Source: Planctomycetota bacterium (lineage in GTDB: Bacteria > Planctomycetota > UBA1135). From it: a DNA stretch of 64,000 nt. Of the stretch, positions 35,263 through 44,481 are shown piece by piece. The stretch is from positions 62,001-126,000 of the forward strand of contig JAQBXR010000003.1 in assembly GCA_027623295.1 (NCBI GenBank), read 5' to 3'. Position numbers and translations under genes: made by a program. The first letter of the stretch is position 1; each line of letters starts with the position of its first letter. Under the pieces are notes generated by a model. That model saw only the letters and a program-made list of their open reading frames with translations, ran no database searches and was not told the DNA's origin.

Positions 35263-36108
35263 CTAGCGTGTCAGTTCGACTTTGCCTGCTCCAAGCGTGG
35301 AATCTACACCAGGACCCGTGATCAGCGTTCCTGCATCGTTGATGAGTAGGAATTCAAAGCTCAAGGTGGAGCCGTCGTCGCTAGCAAGCAACACGTTGTT
35401 GATGCGGCCGATGGCGTCATCTGCGAACACCAAAGTGCCTGCACCGGCGGAGTAAAAGTGAACCGTGGTCAAAGAACCTGGGACCAGGACTTTCGCTTCC
35501 ACAACTACGCCATCGCGGTCAAACTCAATGCCTGCGATCCGGAAACGTTCGCGGCTGTTCGAGCCTTGTCCTTGCCACACACCCTCGGAAAGACCAATGG
35601 AGAAGTGACCTGCGCCAGAACTACGACGTAGCTCAAAGGTTCCCTCGAAAAGGTCGCCGTCAGGGCGAAGGATGCTTACTGTTCCATTGATCTGGTTCAG
35701 TGCAACGTTCATGGTTCCTTCCAAGGTCATATCTTCATCAACCAGGGAGTCGATCGCCAAATCTAGAAAGCCCTGGGTGTTGAAGTCGAGCTGAATGCTC
35801 GCGTTGGATGGATCCCAATCGCCACCGCCGCCTTCTGCGCTATCGGTCAACTGACCATTTGCCACGCGGATATAAACGTTACGCTTAATCAGCGTGCGGT
35901 TGTCAGGAATCAGTTCTCCAGTCCAGTCGCCGTTCAGGTCACCCATCGAAAACTGAAGGCCGCCACTCGATCCACCAGAACCCGATCCGGATCCGGAACC
36001 AGCACTACCGCCGGTCGAGGTAAGGCCGCCGCCTCCACAGGAAGCGAGGACGCCCACGGTGAGAAGTAGGGCGAGGCGGGAAAAGGTCATTAGGGGGGTT
36101 TGAATCAT
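35263..36108 (-). CDS. Hypothetical lipoprotein with Gly/Ser linker
   Basis: 281 residues from the ATG at 36108 (alternatives at 36090 and 36198). Signal TFSRLALLLTVGVLASC ends in a lipobox, followed by a Gly/Ser-rich linker (~30 residues) and a beta-rich domain of ~220 residues that begins MGDLNGDWTGEL. Two similar half-domains are suggested by recurring NG-xx-S-xx-G-x-D patterns. It has a degraded tandem copy immediately downstream. Function unknown; probably an exported outer-membrane or surface lipoprotein. Confidence 0.75.
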   Translation of the reverse strand: MIQTPLMTFSRLALLLTVGVLASCGGGGLTSTGGSAGSGSGSGSGGSSGGLQFSMGDLNGDWTGELIPDNRTLIKRNVYIRVANGQLTDSAEGGGGDWDPSNASIQLDFNTQGFLDLAIDSLVDEDMTLEGTMNVALNQINGTVSILRPDGDLFEGTFELRRSSGAGHFSIGLSEGVWQGQGSNSRERFRIAGIEFDRDGVVVEAKVLVPGSLTTVHFYSAGAGTLVFADDAIGRINNVLLASDDGSTLSFEFLLINDAGTLITGPGVDSTLGAGKVELTR

Positions 36109-36257
36109 AATTCGGTTTAAGCTAGGGTCTCCAAGAGAAGTGTAAGTCTTGTGGCGGAAGTGGCTTGTGATCGTGAGGCGGAAGCCGCCAACACCCAAGA
36201 TAACCCCACAAATTGAAACTTACCGGCTTTTTTCCGAATTCCTTCTAAAGCGCTCTG
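36109..36257. other. Intergenic region between lipoprotein and gmhA
   Basis: About 150 bases holding the presumed lipoprotein promoter. A small palindrome GGCGG-AAG-CCGCC lies at 36177-36189. I see no clear terminator for gmhA. Confidence 0.25.
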
Positions 36258-36845
36258 CTATAGGCCCCGCGCGAACGCTGCCTCGACTAGCTCGCAGAAG
36301 CAATGTCCAAAGAAGAGATGGGCTTCTTGGATCCGCGGAGTGTCGTTGCTTGGAGCACGGAAGCAGACATCGCTGACTCCGGCGAGCTCCCCACCCTTAA
36401 GGCCAGTCACGCCAATAATCTTGGCTCCCCGAGCACGAGCGGTTTCGACAGCCCGCAAGATATTCTTGCTATTGCCGCTGGTGGAGATAGCGAGGAAGAC
36501 ATCGCCCTCTTTCACGTGGGCGCGCACCTGGCGCTCAAAGACTTCCTCGGGTGGATAGTCGTTAACCAATGCGGTGTAGGTGCTGGAGTTCACCGTGAGC
36601 GCATGCACATTGAGTGGTTCGCGTTCCTCAAGGTAGCGCCCGACCAGCTCGGCGGCCCAGTGTTGTGCATCTGCCGCACTCCCTCCATTTCCCGCGAGGA
36701 ATACTCCACCACCCTGCTTTAGCGCGGTAATCGCAAGCTCAGCAGCCTGGGTCGTGGCGGCAAAGAAATCATCATCCAAGGCCGCAAAGGTACTTTGAGC
36801 TTGTTCCAGGCGTTGGCGCAAAAGGGCGTCGGATGACGGCGACAT
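36258..36845 (-). CDS. gmhA: Phosphoheptose isomerase-like SIS-domain protein
   Basis: 195 residues. The SIS fold is clear: FLAGNGGSAADAQHWAAELVGRY, the family pattern for sedoheptulose-7-phosphate binding, VFLAISTSGNSKNIL, and the C-terminal EAHLFFGHCFCELVE with the catalytic His/Glu region. It converts sedoheptulose 7-phosphate to D-glycero-manno-heptose 7-phosphate for LPS core or other heptose-containing glycans. I used the ATG at 36845. Upstream frame from 36959 gives 38 residues unlike the family. It is divergent from the ABC ATPase gene, whose GTG lies 63 bases away. Confidence 0.9.
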   Translation of the reverse strand: MSPSSDALLRQRLEQAQSTFAALDDDFFAATTQAAELAITALKQGGGVFLAGNGGSAADAQHWAAELVGRYLEEREPLNVHALTVNSSTYTALVNDYPPEEVFERQVRAHVKEGDVFLAISTSGNSKNILRAVETARARGAKIIGVTGLKGGELAGVSDVCFRAPSNDTPRIQEAHLFFGHCFCELVEAAFARGL

Positions 36846-36908
36846 GTGGCGGATTGTACTTCTTCCGTGGCGCTTCCCCGAAATGCTGGGGCGGGTCATC
36901 ATGGGGGC

Positions 36909-37691
36909 GTGAGCTTGCGCGCCACCACCCTCACGGTCGCTTTTGGGCCGAAACCGCAAACGCCTGTGCTGCAGGACCTCGACTTTGAACTCGAGCCCGG
37001 CCGCTTCGACGTAATCGTGGGCGCGAATGGTGTCGGCAAAAGCACTTTGCTGCGTGCGCTTGCTGGGTTACTGCCGCTGCAGGGCGGCAAAGTGCTTTTA
37101 GATGGGAAGTCCCTCGCCAAAATCTCTCTGCCCGACCGCGCTCGAGCGATTGGGTTTTTGCCGCAAGAAATCCAGCCCGCCTTTGCATACACCGTCGAGC
37201 AAGCGGTTGGTTTAGGCGCACGCGTTGCTGGCCATGGACATTGGTTTGATACTGAGTCTAAGCCTAAAGCCACCCGCGCCATCGATGCTGCCCTGAACTT
37301 GGTCGACGCCTTGGATTTACGTGGCCGCCGCTTATCCGAGTTGTCCGGCGGAGAACGACGTCGTGTTTTAATTGCAAGTGTGCTCGCGCAGGAGCCGCAG
37401 TACTTATTGTTAGACGAACCTGCCGCCATGTTGGACCTGCATCATCAGGCAGAGTTGTTTCGGTTACTCGCGCGCTTAGCCAGTAGCGGATTGTCGGTGG
37501 CTTGCGTGACGCACGACTGGAATCTTGCGGTTGGCTTTGCCGATCGCCTAACGGTTTTGAAAGAGCGCAACGTCTTAGCCTGTGGTGCGCCGGCGGACTT
37601 AATGGTGCCAAACATTCTGCAACAGGTGTATGGCGACTCCTTCTCTTTGCTACATCATGAAGACGGACGCCCCGTGGTGGTGCCCCGATGA
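36909..37691 (+). CDS. ABC transporter ATP-binding protein (FecE/BtuD-like)
   Basis: 260 residues from a GTG preceded by GGGGG. Walker A is GANGVGKST, Q-loop FLPQE, signature LSGGERRR, Walker B YLLLDEPAAMLD, and H-loop VTHD. The composition matches iron/cobalamin importer ATPases. Its stop overlaps the permease start (ATGA). An in-frame GTG at 36846 directly opposite the gmhA start is the alternative beginning. Confidence 0.92.
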   Translation: MSLRATTLTVAFGPKPQTPVLQDLDFELEPGRFDVIVGANGVGKSTLLRALAGLLPLQGGKVLLDGKSLAKISLPDRARAIGFLPQEIQPAFAYTVEQAVGLGARVAGHGHWFDTESKPKATRAIDAALNLVDALDLRGRRLSELSGGERRRVLIASVLAQEPQYLLLDEPAAMLDLHHQAELFRLLARLASSGLSVACVTHDWNLAVGFADRLTVLKERNVLACGAPADLMVPNILQQVYGDSFSLLHHEDGRPVVVPR

Positions 37692-38686
37692 CCGCTCGCC
37701 CACGGTTTTTGTTGTTCGCTTTAGGTTTATTTTCCTTGGCGTGTGCATTCGTTGCACCTTTGTTTGGAGCGGAGTCCATCGCCATGCGCGTTGCGGTGCA
37801 AGAGTGGTTTACTTTTAACCCGGCTGATTGGTCTATGCATGCGAGGATTCTGGATCTGCGGTTGCCTCGTGTGCTTTTAGCTTGGCTATCGGGCGGAGCC
37901 CTCGCGATGGCTGGCGCCACCATGCAAACCTTATTGCGCAACGGTCTTGCCACGCCCTACACCTTAGGTGTTTCAACCGCGGGAACCTTTGGCGCCTTTC
38001 TTTGCTTGGCCTTTCCTTCTCTGGGTGGATGGTTATTCCTACCCCGCTTTGTTGCACTTGCTTTCGCCTTACTCGCAACCGGCCTCGTTTTACTCGTCGC
38101 CCGACGCAGTCCCCGCTCCGATGGCCTCATCCTTGCTGGCGTCACCTTGAACTTTCTTTTTGGCGCCGCACTCATGTTAGTGCGCTATCTCGCCGATCCA
38201 TATCGCCTAGCCGTACTTGACCGCTGGCTCATGGGTTCGCTCGATGTCGTCGGCTTCCAAACCCCACTCGGCCTGATTCCGTGGTTATTGGTTGGCTTGT
38301 TTATACTGGTGCGTTTAACCCCGGCACTGGACCAACTCGCTTTCGATACCGAGCTCGCTGCTTCACGTGGCTTTGATCCAAAACGCGCGCAACGCAATGG
38401 CCTGCTTGCTGCGAGTTTGCTTGCCGCGGCTGTAGTCGCACATACCGGACCGATTGGCTTTATTGGATTACTCGTGCCGCATGCCCTGCGTCGATTCACC
38501 GGCATGCGCCACGGCCTGATGCTTCCCGCGTGTTGGTTTCTCGGATCTGGGTTTTTGGTGCTTGCCGATTTATGCGCACGCTCGCTGGAACTCTTCGGGC
38601 GCCATAGTGATTTGCCTGTGGGCATTCTGACCTCCTTGATTGGCGCCCCCTTCTTTCTTTTACTCCTCCTAAAAGAACGGAACTAA
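37688..38686 (+). CDS. FecCD/BtuC-family ABC transporter permease
   Basis: 332 residues with about ten transmembrane helices. Family signatures: [28 protein letters not shown] near residues 55-85, and the ATPase-coupling loop in [19 protein letters not shown]. It forms the membrane channel for B12/iron-siderophore import with the preceding ATPase (ATGA overlap) and probably the binding protein at 33.6 kb. The 3' end overlaps the convergent MGMT-like gene by four bases. Confidence 0.92.
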   Translation: MTARPRFLLFALGLFSLACAFVAPLFGAESIAMRVAVQEWFTFNPADWSMHARILDLRLPRVLLAWLSGGALAMAGATMQTLLRNGLATPYTLGVSTAGTFGAFLCLAFPSLGGWLFLPRFVALAFALLATGLVLLVARRSPRSDGLILAGVTLNFLFGAALMLVRYLADPYRLAVLDRWLMGSLDVVGFQTPLGLIPWLLVGLFILVRLTPALDQLAFDTELAASRGFDPKRAQRNGLLAASLLAAAVVAHTGPIGFIGLLVPHALRRFTGMRHGLMLPACWFLGSGFLVLADLCARSLELFGRHSDLPVGILTSLIGAPFFLLLLLKERN

Positions 38687-38937
38687 GCGCGCGCTGCTTT
38701 CGCTGCCCAGACTTCCCGCTCGTGGTCGAGCAACTTTTGCTTGCGCCAAAGCCCACCACCATAGCCCGACAGATTTCCATCTGCACAAATCACTCGATGG
38801 CAAGGAACCAATATCGTTAAGGGGCTAGGTCCGTTGGCGGTGCCTACGGCGCGGCTTGCCTTAGGCCGAGCATGGCCATCACGCTCTCGCACCGCTTGGT
38901 GCATGACGCTGGACAAGGGAATCGTGCTGGAAATCAT
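38683..38937 (-). CDS. Stand-alone MGMT/Ogt C-terminal domain protein
   Basis: 84 residues comprising only the DNA-binding/methyl-acceptor half of O6-methylguanine-DNA methyltransferase. The acceptor motif [11 protein letters not shown] keeps the active-site Cys, followed by [17 protein letters not shown]; upstream [13 protein letters not shown] is the DNA-binding helix. The N-terminal ribonuclease-like domain is missing, and the region before the helix is divergent. A stop codon lies three codons before the ATG, so no longer protein is possible here. It could be a minimal active enzyme, an alkyltransferase-like sensor that retains Cys, or a truncated remnant. Confidence 0.65.
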   Translation of the reverse strand: MISSTIPLSSVMHQAVRERDGHARPKASRAVGTANGPSPLTILVPCHRVICADGNLSGYGGGLWRKQKLLDHEREVWAAKAARA

Positions 38938-39013
38938 AAATCCAGCTTAAGTCATCGGAGCATCCGCCTTACCGGTGTTTGGACTTCAATGTCGCCGTTA
39001 CAATATGCAGCTC

Positions 39014-39553
39014 ATGTCCGAGCCCGATTGCATTGAAATCCAACACGTCCTGGTTTCTTTCAAGGAAACCCCGGTCGCCGCAGACCGTACCAGAGAAGAA
39101 GCTGAAGCTCTTGCAGCGCAACTTTTGGAGCGCGCCAAAGGAGGCGATGACTTCACCGCCATGGTCCGCGAATTCTCCGATGACCCCGTTCACGAAGAAG
39201 ATCCCTCTCCTGGTGTTTACAAAATGATAAACACCGGTGTTGATGGATCAGACTTCGGTCAAGTTATTTCGGAGTTGAACGGCCGCGCTGCCGAAAAGGA
39301 AGCCGAGCTAACCAAGAAGATCGAAGAAGGCGACATGGCCGTCGACGAGGCGCAAACCGTCATGCAGGACTTCGTGGAGGAGCTTCAGGCTGAGGCCGCT
39401 AAGCGTCAAGGTGACACCCCACACCCACGCGCTGCCATGGTCGCAGCCTTTGGTGATGTTGGTTTCTCTTTGGCTGAAGGCGAAGTCGGTATCGCTTCGT
39501 TTGATGAAGAGAAATCGCCCTTCGGTTGGCACATCATTAAGCGTCTCGCTTAA
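39014..39553 (+). CDS. Parvulin-type peptidyl-prolyl isomerase with helical insertion
   Basis: 179 residues, no signal peptide, so cytoplasmic. The parvulin (rotamase) fold begins IQHVLVSFKETPVAADRTREE and continues GGDDFTAMVREFSDDP; the end is FGWHIIKRLA. Between the halves about 70 residues form a charged, mostly helical insertion (KKIEEGDMAVDEAQTVMQDF) containing most of the domain's extra length. An alternative ATG lies at 39005. The role would be prolyl isomerisation in folding; partner unknown. Confidence 0.8.
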   Translation: MSEPDCIEIQHVLVSFKETPVAADRTREEAEALAAQLLERAKGGDDFTAMVREFSDDPVHEEDPSPGVYKMINTGVDGSDFGQVISELNGRAAEKEAELTKKIEEGDMAVDEAQTVMQDFVEELQAEAAKRQGDTPHPRAAMVAAFGDVGFSLAEGEVGIASFDEEKSPFGWHIIKRLA

Positions 39554-39565
39554 GCGCAAGGCGAG

Positions 39566-39587
39566 CAGCTAGAATCACGAATAGCTG
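39566..39587. terminator. Weak bidirectional hairpin between convergent genes
   Basis: CAGCTA (39566-39571) and TAGCTG (39582-39587) form a six-base-pair stem with a ten-base loop between two convergent stop codons. No strong T-tract follows on either strand, so termination is a tentative reading. Confidence 0.3.
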
Positions 39588-39593
39588 GTTCCG

Positions 39594-41546
39594 TTATTCT
39601 GCTGCTATTAACTTCACTGGCAGAGTTTCCTCTTCGCCAGTGAAGGAGTAACAAGAACTTGTACGGTTCAGCACGTCCTTGGCACAGTCCGGGCGTTGAT
39701 ATCCCTCGACTAGTTCTTCTAAGATTCCATACACCGCCGGCAGCGCACCTTTATTAAGCGCAGCCTCTAATTGGGCGAGTAAACGCGCCACAGTTGCAAG
39801 ATCGGAACCGTTTTCCAAAGCTTTAAAAATCTTCGGGTGCGAAGTGGATTCGGTACGACCGGGGTCGACCAGCAACTCCTCCACTAATTTTTCGCCAGGA
39901 CGCAGCCCAGTGAACTCGATAGGCACTTCACGTCCGGTACCTCGGGTTGCTAATTCAACCATGCGTTTCGCTAAATCCAAAATGCGCACAGGCTTGCCCA
40001 TATCGAGAAGATAAACCTCGCCGGAACAACCCATTGCAGAGGCCTGCACCACCAATTGAGCCGCCTCAGGAATGGTCATGAAGTAGCGCATGACATTGGG
40101 GTCGGTCACCGTCACCGGCCCGCCAGATGCGATTTGGTGGCGGAAGAGCGGGACTACGGAGCCTGCACTGTCGAGCACGTTGCCAAAGCGAACAATCGTG
40201 AAACGTGTTGTTGGGTCTGGATTATGGCGTTGCGCTTGAGCCTTCTTCGCTTCTTCATCGACCAATAAAACCGCAAGTTCTGCTAGCCGCTTACTGGCAC
40301 CCATAACGTTGCATGGGCGTACGGCTTTGTCGGTAGATACAAAAAGAAAGTTCGTGACGCCGTGGCGCACCGAGGCGCGTGCAGCGGAAAACGTTCCCAT
40401 CGCATTATTGCGCACGCCTTCCACAGGGTTTTGTTCCACCAGCGGCACATGCTTATACGCCGCTGCGTGATAAACCGATTCCACTTGAAAACGTTTCAGC
40501 GTGTTGCCTAAACGATCTTCATCCAATACAGACCCGAGCACGGCCGCGACATTCAAGTCCGGGTACAGTTCATGCAGCTGCATTTCAATGCGGTAAAGCG
40601 CGTACTCGTTGGTCTCGAACAGAACCAATTGACGGGGCTTAAGAGCCGCAACCTGGCGACAAAGTTCACTGCCGATAGAACCGCCTGCGCCTGTTACCAT
40701 AACCGAATGTCCGGGGATGACTTTTCGTAGAAGATTGTCATCAGGCAAAACCGTGTTGCGCCCAAGCAAATCCTTCACTTGCACTTCTGCTAAGTCCGAT
40801 ACATTTTGCCCGCCACGTACAAGGTCCAGAAAGTTTGGAACTTCTAAGATTGCTAGCCCGGCCTTTTCCAGGACTTGAATCATTTGCCGACGATGCGAGG
40901 CTTCCGATGAGGGCGCAGCAAGCAAGGCTTTCTGAATGCCGTGCTTTTGTATTAGCTTCGCAATGCGTGCTGGAGGGTAAACATCGAGCTCCGCCATGCG
41001 AACTCCCCACTTGGAAGGCTCATCGTCAAGAAAAGCCACTGGGCGCATTTCTTGACTAAACGAAAGTGCTTGTGCCAACTGCAAACCAGCGGACCCGGCC
41101 CCATAAATCAAAACCGGTTCTACTTTTTTCCCGTCACGCATGAGGTGACGCGCAATGCGTTGCAAAATTTCGCGACTGGCGACCACCAGAGTAATCGCAA
41201 TGAAAGGCTCGAAAATCAACACCGATCGCGGCACCGATTGCAGACGCATCATAAAAACGGCCGCACCAAAGGCCAGCGTCGAAATGGCCACACCCTGAAT
41301 CGTTTGCACCACCAACCTTTGGTTCGGCAGGCGCAGCAAGGATTTATAGAGCCCCACGAAAGTGAAGGCTGGAATCCGAACCGCGATCAGCGCCAAAGCC
41401 ATCCAGGAATAGTTACCCCAGTAATCCGGCGCGAAAGTCGTACGACGCACCGCCAACGCAATCCATAATGCAAGAGCCGAAATCCCCATGTCCATGAGGA
41501 TGAGCAGCATGCGCTTTTGCCGGCGGGAAAGGTTGTTGATGAACAT
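39594..41546 (-). CDS. Membrane nucleotide-sugar 4,6-dehydratase (WbpM/PglF/CapD family)
   Basis: 650 residues. Four N-terminal transmembrane helices (~15-120) and a first Rossmann-like domain (LIYGAGSAGLQLA) precede the SDR catalytic domain with VMVTGAGGSIGSELCRQ (~285), ESVYHAAAYKHVPLVE, FVSTDKAVRPCNVMGASK and YFMTIPEAAQLV. As in WbpM, Met stands in the usual Tyr position of the YxxxK pair. The likely reaction is UDP-GlcNAc to UDP-4-keto-6-deoxy sugar, the first step to bacillosamine-like or quinovosamine-like sugars. It fits the DegT aminotransferase and PglC-type transferase at 59.9-61.7 kb. Confidence 0.93.
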   Translation of the reverse strand: MFINNLSRRQKRMLLILMDMGISALALWIALAVRRTTFAPDYWGNYSWMALALIAVRIPAFTFVGLYKSLLRLPNQRLVVQTIQGVAISTLAFGAAVFMMRLQSVPRSVLIFEPFIAITLVVASREILQRIARHLMRDGKKVEPVLIYGAGSAGLQLAQALSFSQEMRPVAFLDDEPSKWGVRMAELDVYPPARIAKLIQKHGIQKALLAAPSSEASHRRQMIQVLEKAGLAILEVPNFLDLVRGGQNVSDLAEVQVKDLLGRNTVLPDDNLLRKVIPGHSVMVTGAGGSIGSELCRQVAALKPRQLVLFETNEYALYRIEMQLHELYPDLNVAAVLGSVLDEDRLGNTLKRFQVESVYHAAAYKHVPLVEQNPVEGVRNNAMGTFSAARASVRHGVTNFLFVSTDKAVRPCNVMGASKRLAELAVLLVDEEAKKAQAQRHNPDPTTRFTIVRFGNVLDSAGSVVPLFRHQIASGGPVTVTDPNVMRYFMTIPEAAQLVVQASAMGCSGEVYLLDMGKPVRILDLAKRMVELATRGTGREVPIEFTGLRPGEKLVEELLVDPGRTESTSHPKIFKALENGSDLATVARLLAQLEAALNKGALPAVYGILEELVEGYQRPDCAKDVLNRTSSCYSFTGEEETLPVKLIAAE

Positions 41547-41734
41547 TTAGCAGGAGGCTTGTGGCTCCGGAGCGGCCTGGGTCGCTCGGAGCGCCGATAT
41601 TGTAGCAAAGGCCGCAATAAACCCTGGGACACTGAAGGGCCACAGACCTATCGTTTAAAGGGGCTTTTTAGGAAGATGCTTTTGGACGACGCCGAGCATC
41701 TCTTACTTCAACACTTTTCCTGGTTGGGAATGGC
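41547..41734. other. Intergenic region upstream of the dehydratase
   Basis: About 190 bases between two minus-strand genes of the glycan locus. I see no terminator, repeat or additional coding frame that stands out; it presumably holds the dehydratase promoter. Confidence 0.3.
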
Positions 41735-42766
41735 CTACTTCGAAGCACGCTTTTTGTGTCCCCTTTCAGCGGCTCGCAAGGCAACCCACAATAGGAGGAA
41801 AAGCAGCGCAAGGCCTCCGAGCACCAAAAGCCGCGTTGAAGCGCCTAATTTCCCGTACTGCCAGGCCACACCGACCATGGTGGCCATTAGTGCGTATTCC
41901 GCTAAGGCGGTTTTTCGATGCCCCCATCCCGCGTTGGCCAAGCGTTGATAGGCGTGAGTCCGATGTGCTTCCCAGATCCGGTCTCCCTTCATGAGGCGAC
42001 GAATTAGGGTCGCCGTAGCATCAACCCAGAACGGAGAAAACACAATAAGCGGCTGCCACAAGTCCATGGACTGGTGTTTGACCCCAAGAAAAGTCACCAT
42101 GGCCACGAGATAGCCCAGAGGCGCCGCTGCGACATCGCCCATGAATATCTTTGCGGGCGGGAAATTCCAACACAGGAAGCCGGCGCCGCTGGTGGCAATA
42201 ACAGAGCAAAGTAGGGCTAAAGAAACATCGCCGCTGCTCCACGCCAAAACCGCGCAACCACCAAAGCCGAACACCGTCATGCCTCCTGCGAAGCCATCCA
42301 TGCCGTCCATGAAATTGTAGAGGTTGGTAAACCAAACCGTGAGAATGAGGGCGAACGGGATTGCCAGCCAGCCTAAATCCAACGGCTGGTCGGATATCCC
42401 GGGCAGCGGGATTGCGAGTTCATGGGAACCGCCAAGCACCAAACAAAACGCTGCTGCAAGGTGAATAGCCAGGCGAACACTGGAGCGGATTGGCCGACGA
42501 TCATCTAAGAAAGAAATCGCAGCAACCAAAACAAAACCCAGAAGGGCGGTTGGATTGGGGAAAAAGGATGCACCCTGAAACCTTTGCCAAACCTCAATAA
42601 GAAGCAGGCCCACCACGATGGCTAACCCACCTCCGCTCGGAGTACTCTTCTTATGCAGAGATCGGTGGTTGGGCTCAGCAACAGTACGGAACCAATTCCC
42701 CGCCCCCATCAACCAACGCGTGCCAGCGCAGGTAAAAAGGAAAATCCCAAGGTTTAGGGGAATCAT
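41735..42766 (-). CDS. WecA/WbpL-type polyprenyl-phosphate glycosyl-1-phosphate transferase
   Basis: 343 residues with about ten transmembrane helices. Signature residues are SFLDDRRPI (Asp-Asp pair), FTNLYNFMDGMDGFAGG, the Mg-binding FMGDVAAAPLGYL, and a cytoplasmic AHRTHAYQRL loop. This is the MraY/WecA superfamily, which moves a HexNAc-1-phosphate from UDP-sugar onto undecaprenyl phosphate and so starts glycan assembly. The nearest functional comparison is WbpL, which takes UDP-FucNAc or UDP-QuiNAc. That fits the L-FucNAc genes downstream. Confidence 0.92.
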   Translation of the reverse strand: MIPLNLGIFLFTCAGTRWLMGAGNWFRTVAEPNHRSLHKKSTPSGGGLAIVVGLLLIEVWQRFQGASFFPNPTALLGFVLVAAISFLDDRRPIRSSVRLAIHLAAAFCLVLGGSHELAIPLPGISDQPLDLGWLAIPFALILTVWFTNLYNFMDGMDGFAGGMTVFGFGGCAVLAWSSGDVSLALLCSVIATSGAGFLCWNFPPAKIFMGDVAAAPLGYLVAMVTFLGVKHQSMDLWQPLIVFSPFWVDATATLIRRLMKGDRIWEAHRTHAYQRLANAGWGHRKTALAEYALMATMVGVAWQYGKLGASTRLLVLGGLALLFLLLWVALRAAERGHKKRASK

Positions 42767-42863
42767 CGGCTCTAAAGAAACCGTAAAGGGGGGTGACGAC
42801 GAAGGTCGCTCAGGCTGAGGATACCAAGCCGGGCGATGTCATCCACAGCCTACTCCGTTTGCC

Positions 42864-43712
42864 CTATTTCCAAGCCCAACCGTGCTTTTGGAAATACTTC
42901 CAGGCCGAAACACAAAACATGCGGATATGGGCCAACCCCTTGCGCGACGCGCCGCCACCAAAGTGCTCAATCACTACAGCAGGTTCATACGCGAGAGGAG
43001 CGATCTCTCTAACCATCCTGCTTAAGTCATTGTCCTCAAAGTAGAGGAAGTAGCGTGGATCGAAACCGCCGGCTTGCTGCAGGGCTCGGGTGCGACAAAA
43101 AAGAAAGCAGCCGCTCAAAACCGGCAGGCCAATTCTCGATTCCTCAATGCCCATGTCGGCAATGGCATAACGGTTTAGCCTAGTTTGGAATTTAGACTGA
43201 ATCAGCCGAGGGGCGAATCCGCGCAGAAAGAGATCCGCCATGTTGGGGTCCTCTTTGCATAGATGTTGATTGTCTCCAGCTCCTGAGCGGACCCTAGGCG
43301 CCAGCATTCCTACTTCTGAATTTTCCTCCATGAAGCCGACGGCCTTGACGAGCGCATCTTCATCCATAACGGCGTCTGGGTTAAGCACCAAATAGTAGCG
43401 CTTTCGGCAACGCAAAATCCCTAGGTTGTGGCCACGGCCATAGCCGAGATTCCGCTTAGCCGGATGAATCTCAACCGGGCCAACTCCATCTACATCCCAG
43501 ACCTCATCAAGCACTTCCTGAATCCGATGGCCCCAACCTCGGCCTGGGCCGTTGTCCACCATGAGCAAATCGACTGCGCCAATCACGCCTTCTCGTAATG
43601 CACGGTGCGCGGCAAAAGAAGCCGCGCGCAAAGTTTGTTTAAGAAAGTTGAGATTAGGGTCATAAGAAACCACCGAAATCGTTAGCCCGGGAACTCGCGA
43701 TTTTTCCATCAT
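42864..43712 (-). CDS. Family 2 glycosyltransferase
   Basis: 282 residues with a GT-A fold: VVSYDPNLNFL at the start, LMVDNGPGRG, LVLNPDAVMDED (the DxD-like metal site) and FLYFEDNDLSRM. Similar to rhamnosyltransferases that extend O-antigen or capsule repeats. I used the ATG at 43712 because the longer frame extends into the ABC ATPase gene; the two genes overlap by essentially the stop codon. Confidence 0.88.
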   Translation of the reverse strand: MMEKSRVPGLTISVVSYDPNLNFLKQTLRAASFAAHRALREGVIGAVDLLMVDNGPGRGWGHRIQEVLDEVWDVDGVGPVEIHPAKRNLGYGRGHNLGILRCRKRYYLVLNPDAVMDEDALVKAVGFMEENSEVGMLAPRVRSGAGDNQHLCKEDPNMADLFLRGFAPRLIQSKFQTRLNRYAIADMGIEESRIGLPVLSGCFLFCRTRALQQAGGFDPRYFLYFEDNDLSRMVREIAPLAYEPAVVIEHFGGGASRKGLAHIRMFCVSAWKYFQKHGWAWK

Positions 43713-43713
43713 C

Positions 43714-44481
43714 CTAGGCCTCAAAACCCTTTTCATAAGCTTCAATCACTTCATCTACCGGGCCATCCATGATGACTTTTCCACCCTCTAACCAAAGTAT
43801 GCGGTTGGCAATGCGCCGCAAAATATTCATGGAGTGAGAAACGGTAATCACGATTGGCGTCCGCTCGATCAACTCTTCCATACGACCGACAGCCTTCTCC
43901 CGAAAGCCTTGATCGCCACCGCCAAAAACTTCGTCTAAAAGTAGAATCTCCGGCTGAATGGAGGTGACCGAAGTGAAAGCAAGACGCATGCCCATGCCGC
44001 GAGAATAGTACTTAACCGGAGTTTGGCGGAACTTCTCTAGTTCTGCAAACTCAAAGATGGCATCTGCTCTCTTCAACATTTCTTCACGGCTAATCCCGAA
44101 CAGAGCGCCTGCCTGTTCCACGTTTTCCTCACCGGTTAATTCGGGCTGAAAGCCGAGGCCCACTTGAAAAAGAGGAACCACAAAGCCTTCGAGCTCAACA
44201 CTCCCGTGGCTTGGTCGATAGATCCCCGCAATCACTCGCAAGAGACTGCTTTTCCCGGCACCATTTCGCCCAACAATCCCAACCCGATCTCCGGGCGAAA
44301 AGGAAAGATGAACGCCATCTAGCGCGCGGAAAACCTGTTTCGCGTTGGATTCCTTCGCGCCCAACTTTAAGGCGCCCAAAAGGGCAGCCTTCAAGCTGGG
44401 CCGCCTATTTTCGTAGGAGCGGAAATCCAGCCCTACATCAACCAGGTTGATTTTGGCGTTAGAGTCGGAAAACGATTTCAT
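43714..44481 (-). CDS. wzt: Polysaccharide ABC exporter ATP-binding protein
   Basis: 255 residues. Walker A GRNGAGKSS, signature YSRGMGMRLAF (the polysaccharide-export variant), Walker B ILLLDEVFGGGDQGF, and H-loop VSHSMNIL. This is the Wzt/KpsT/TagH group. There is no C-terminal carbohydrate-binding domain, so it resembles the short KpsT/RfbE forms rather than long O-antigen-binding Wzt. The ATG at 44481 lies inside the end of the permease gene (about 23-base overlap). It powers export of the finished glycan. Confidence 0.92.
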   Translation of the reverse strand: MKSFSDSNAKINLVDVGLDFRSYENRRPSLKAALLGALKLGAKESNAKQVFRALDGVHLSFSPGDRVGIVGRNGAGKSSLLRVIAGIYRPSHGSVELEGFVVPLFQVGLGFQPELTGEENVEQAGALFGISREEMLKRADAIFEFAELEKFRQTPVKYYSRGMGMRLAFTSVTSIQPEILLLDEVFGGGDQGFREKAVGRMEELIERTPIVITVSHSMNILRRIANRILWLEGGKVIMDGPVDEVIEAYEKGFEA

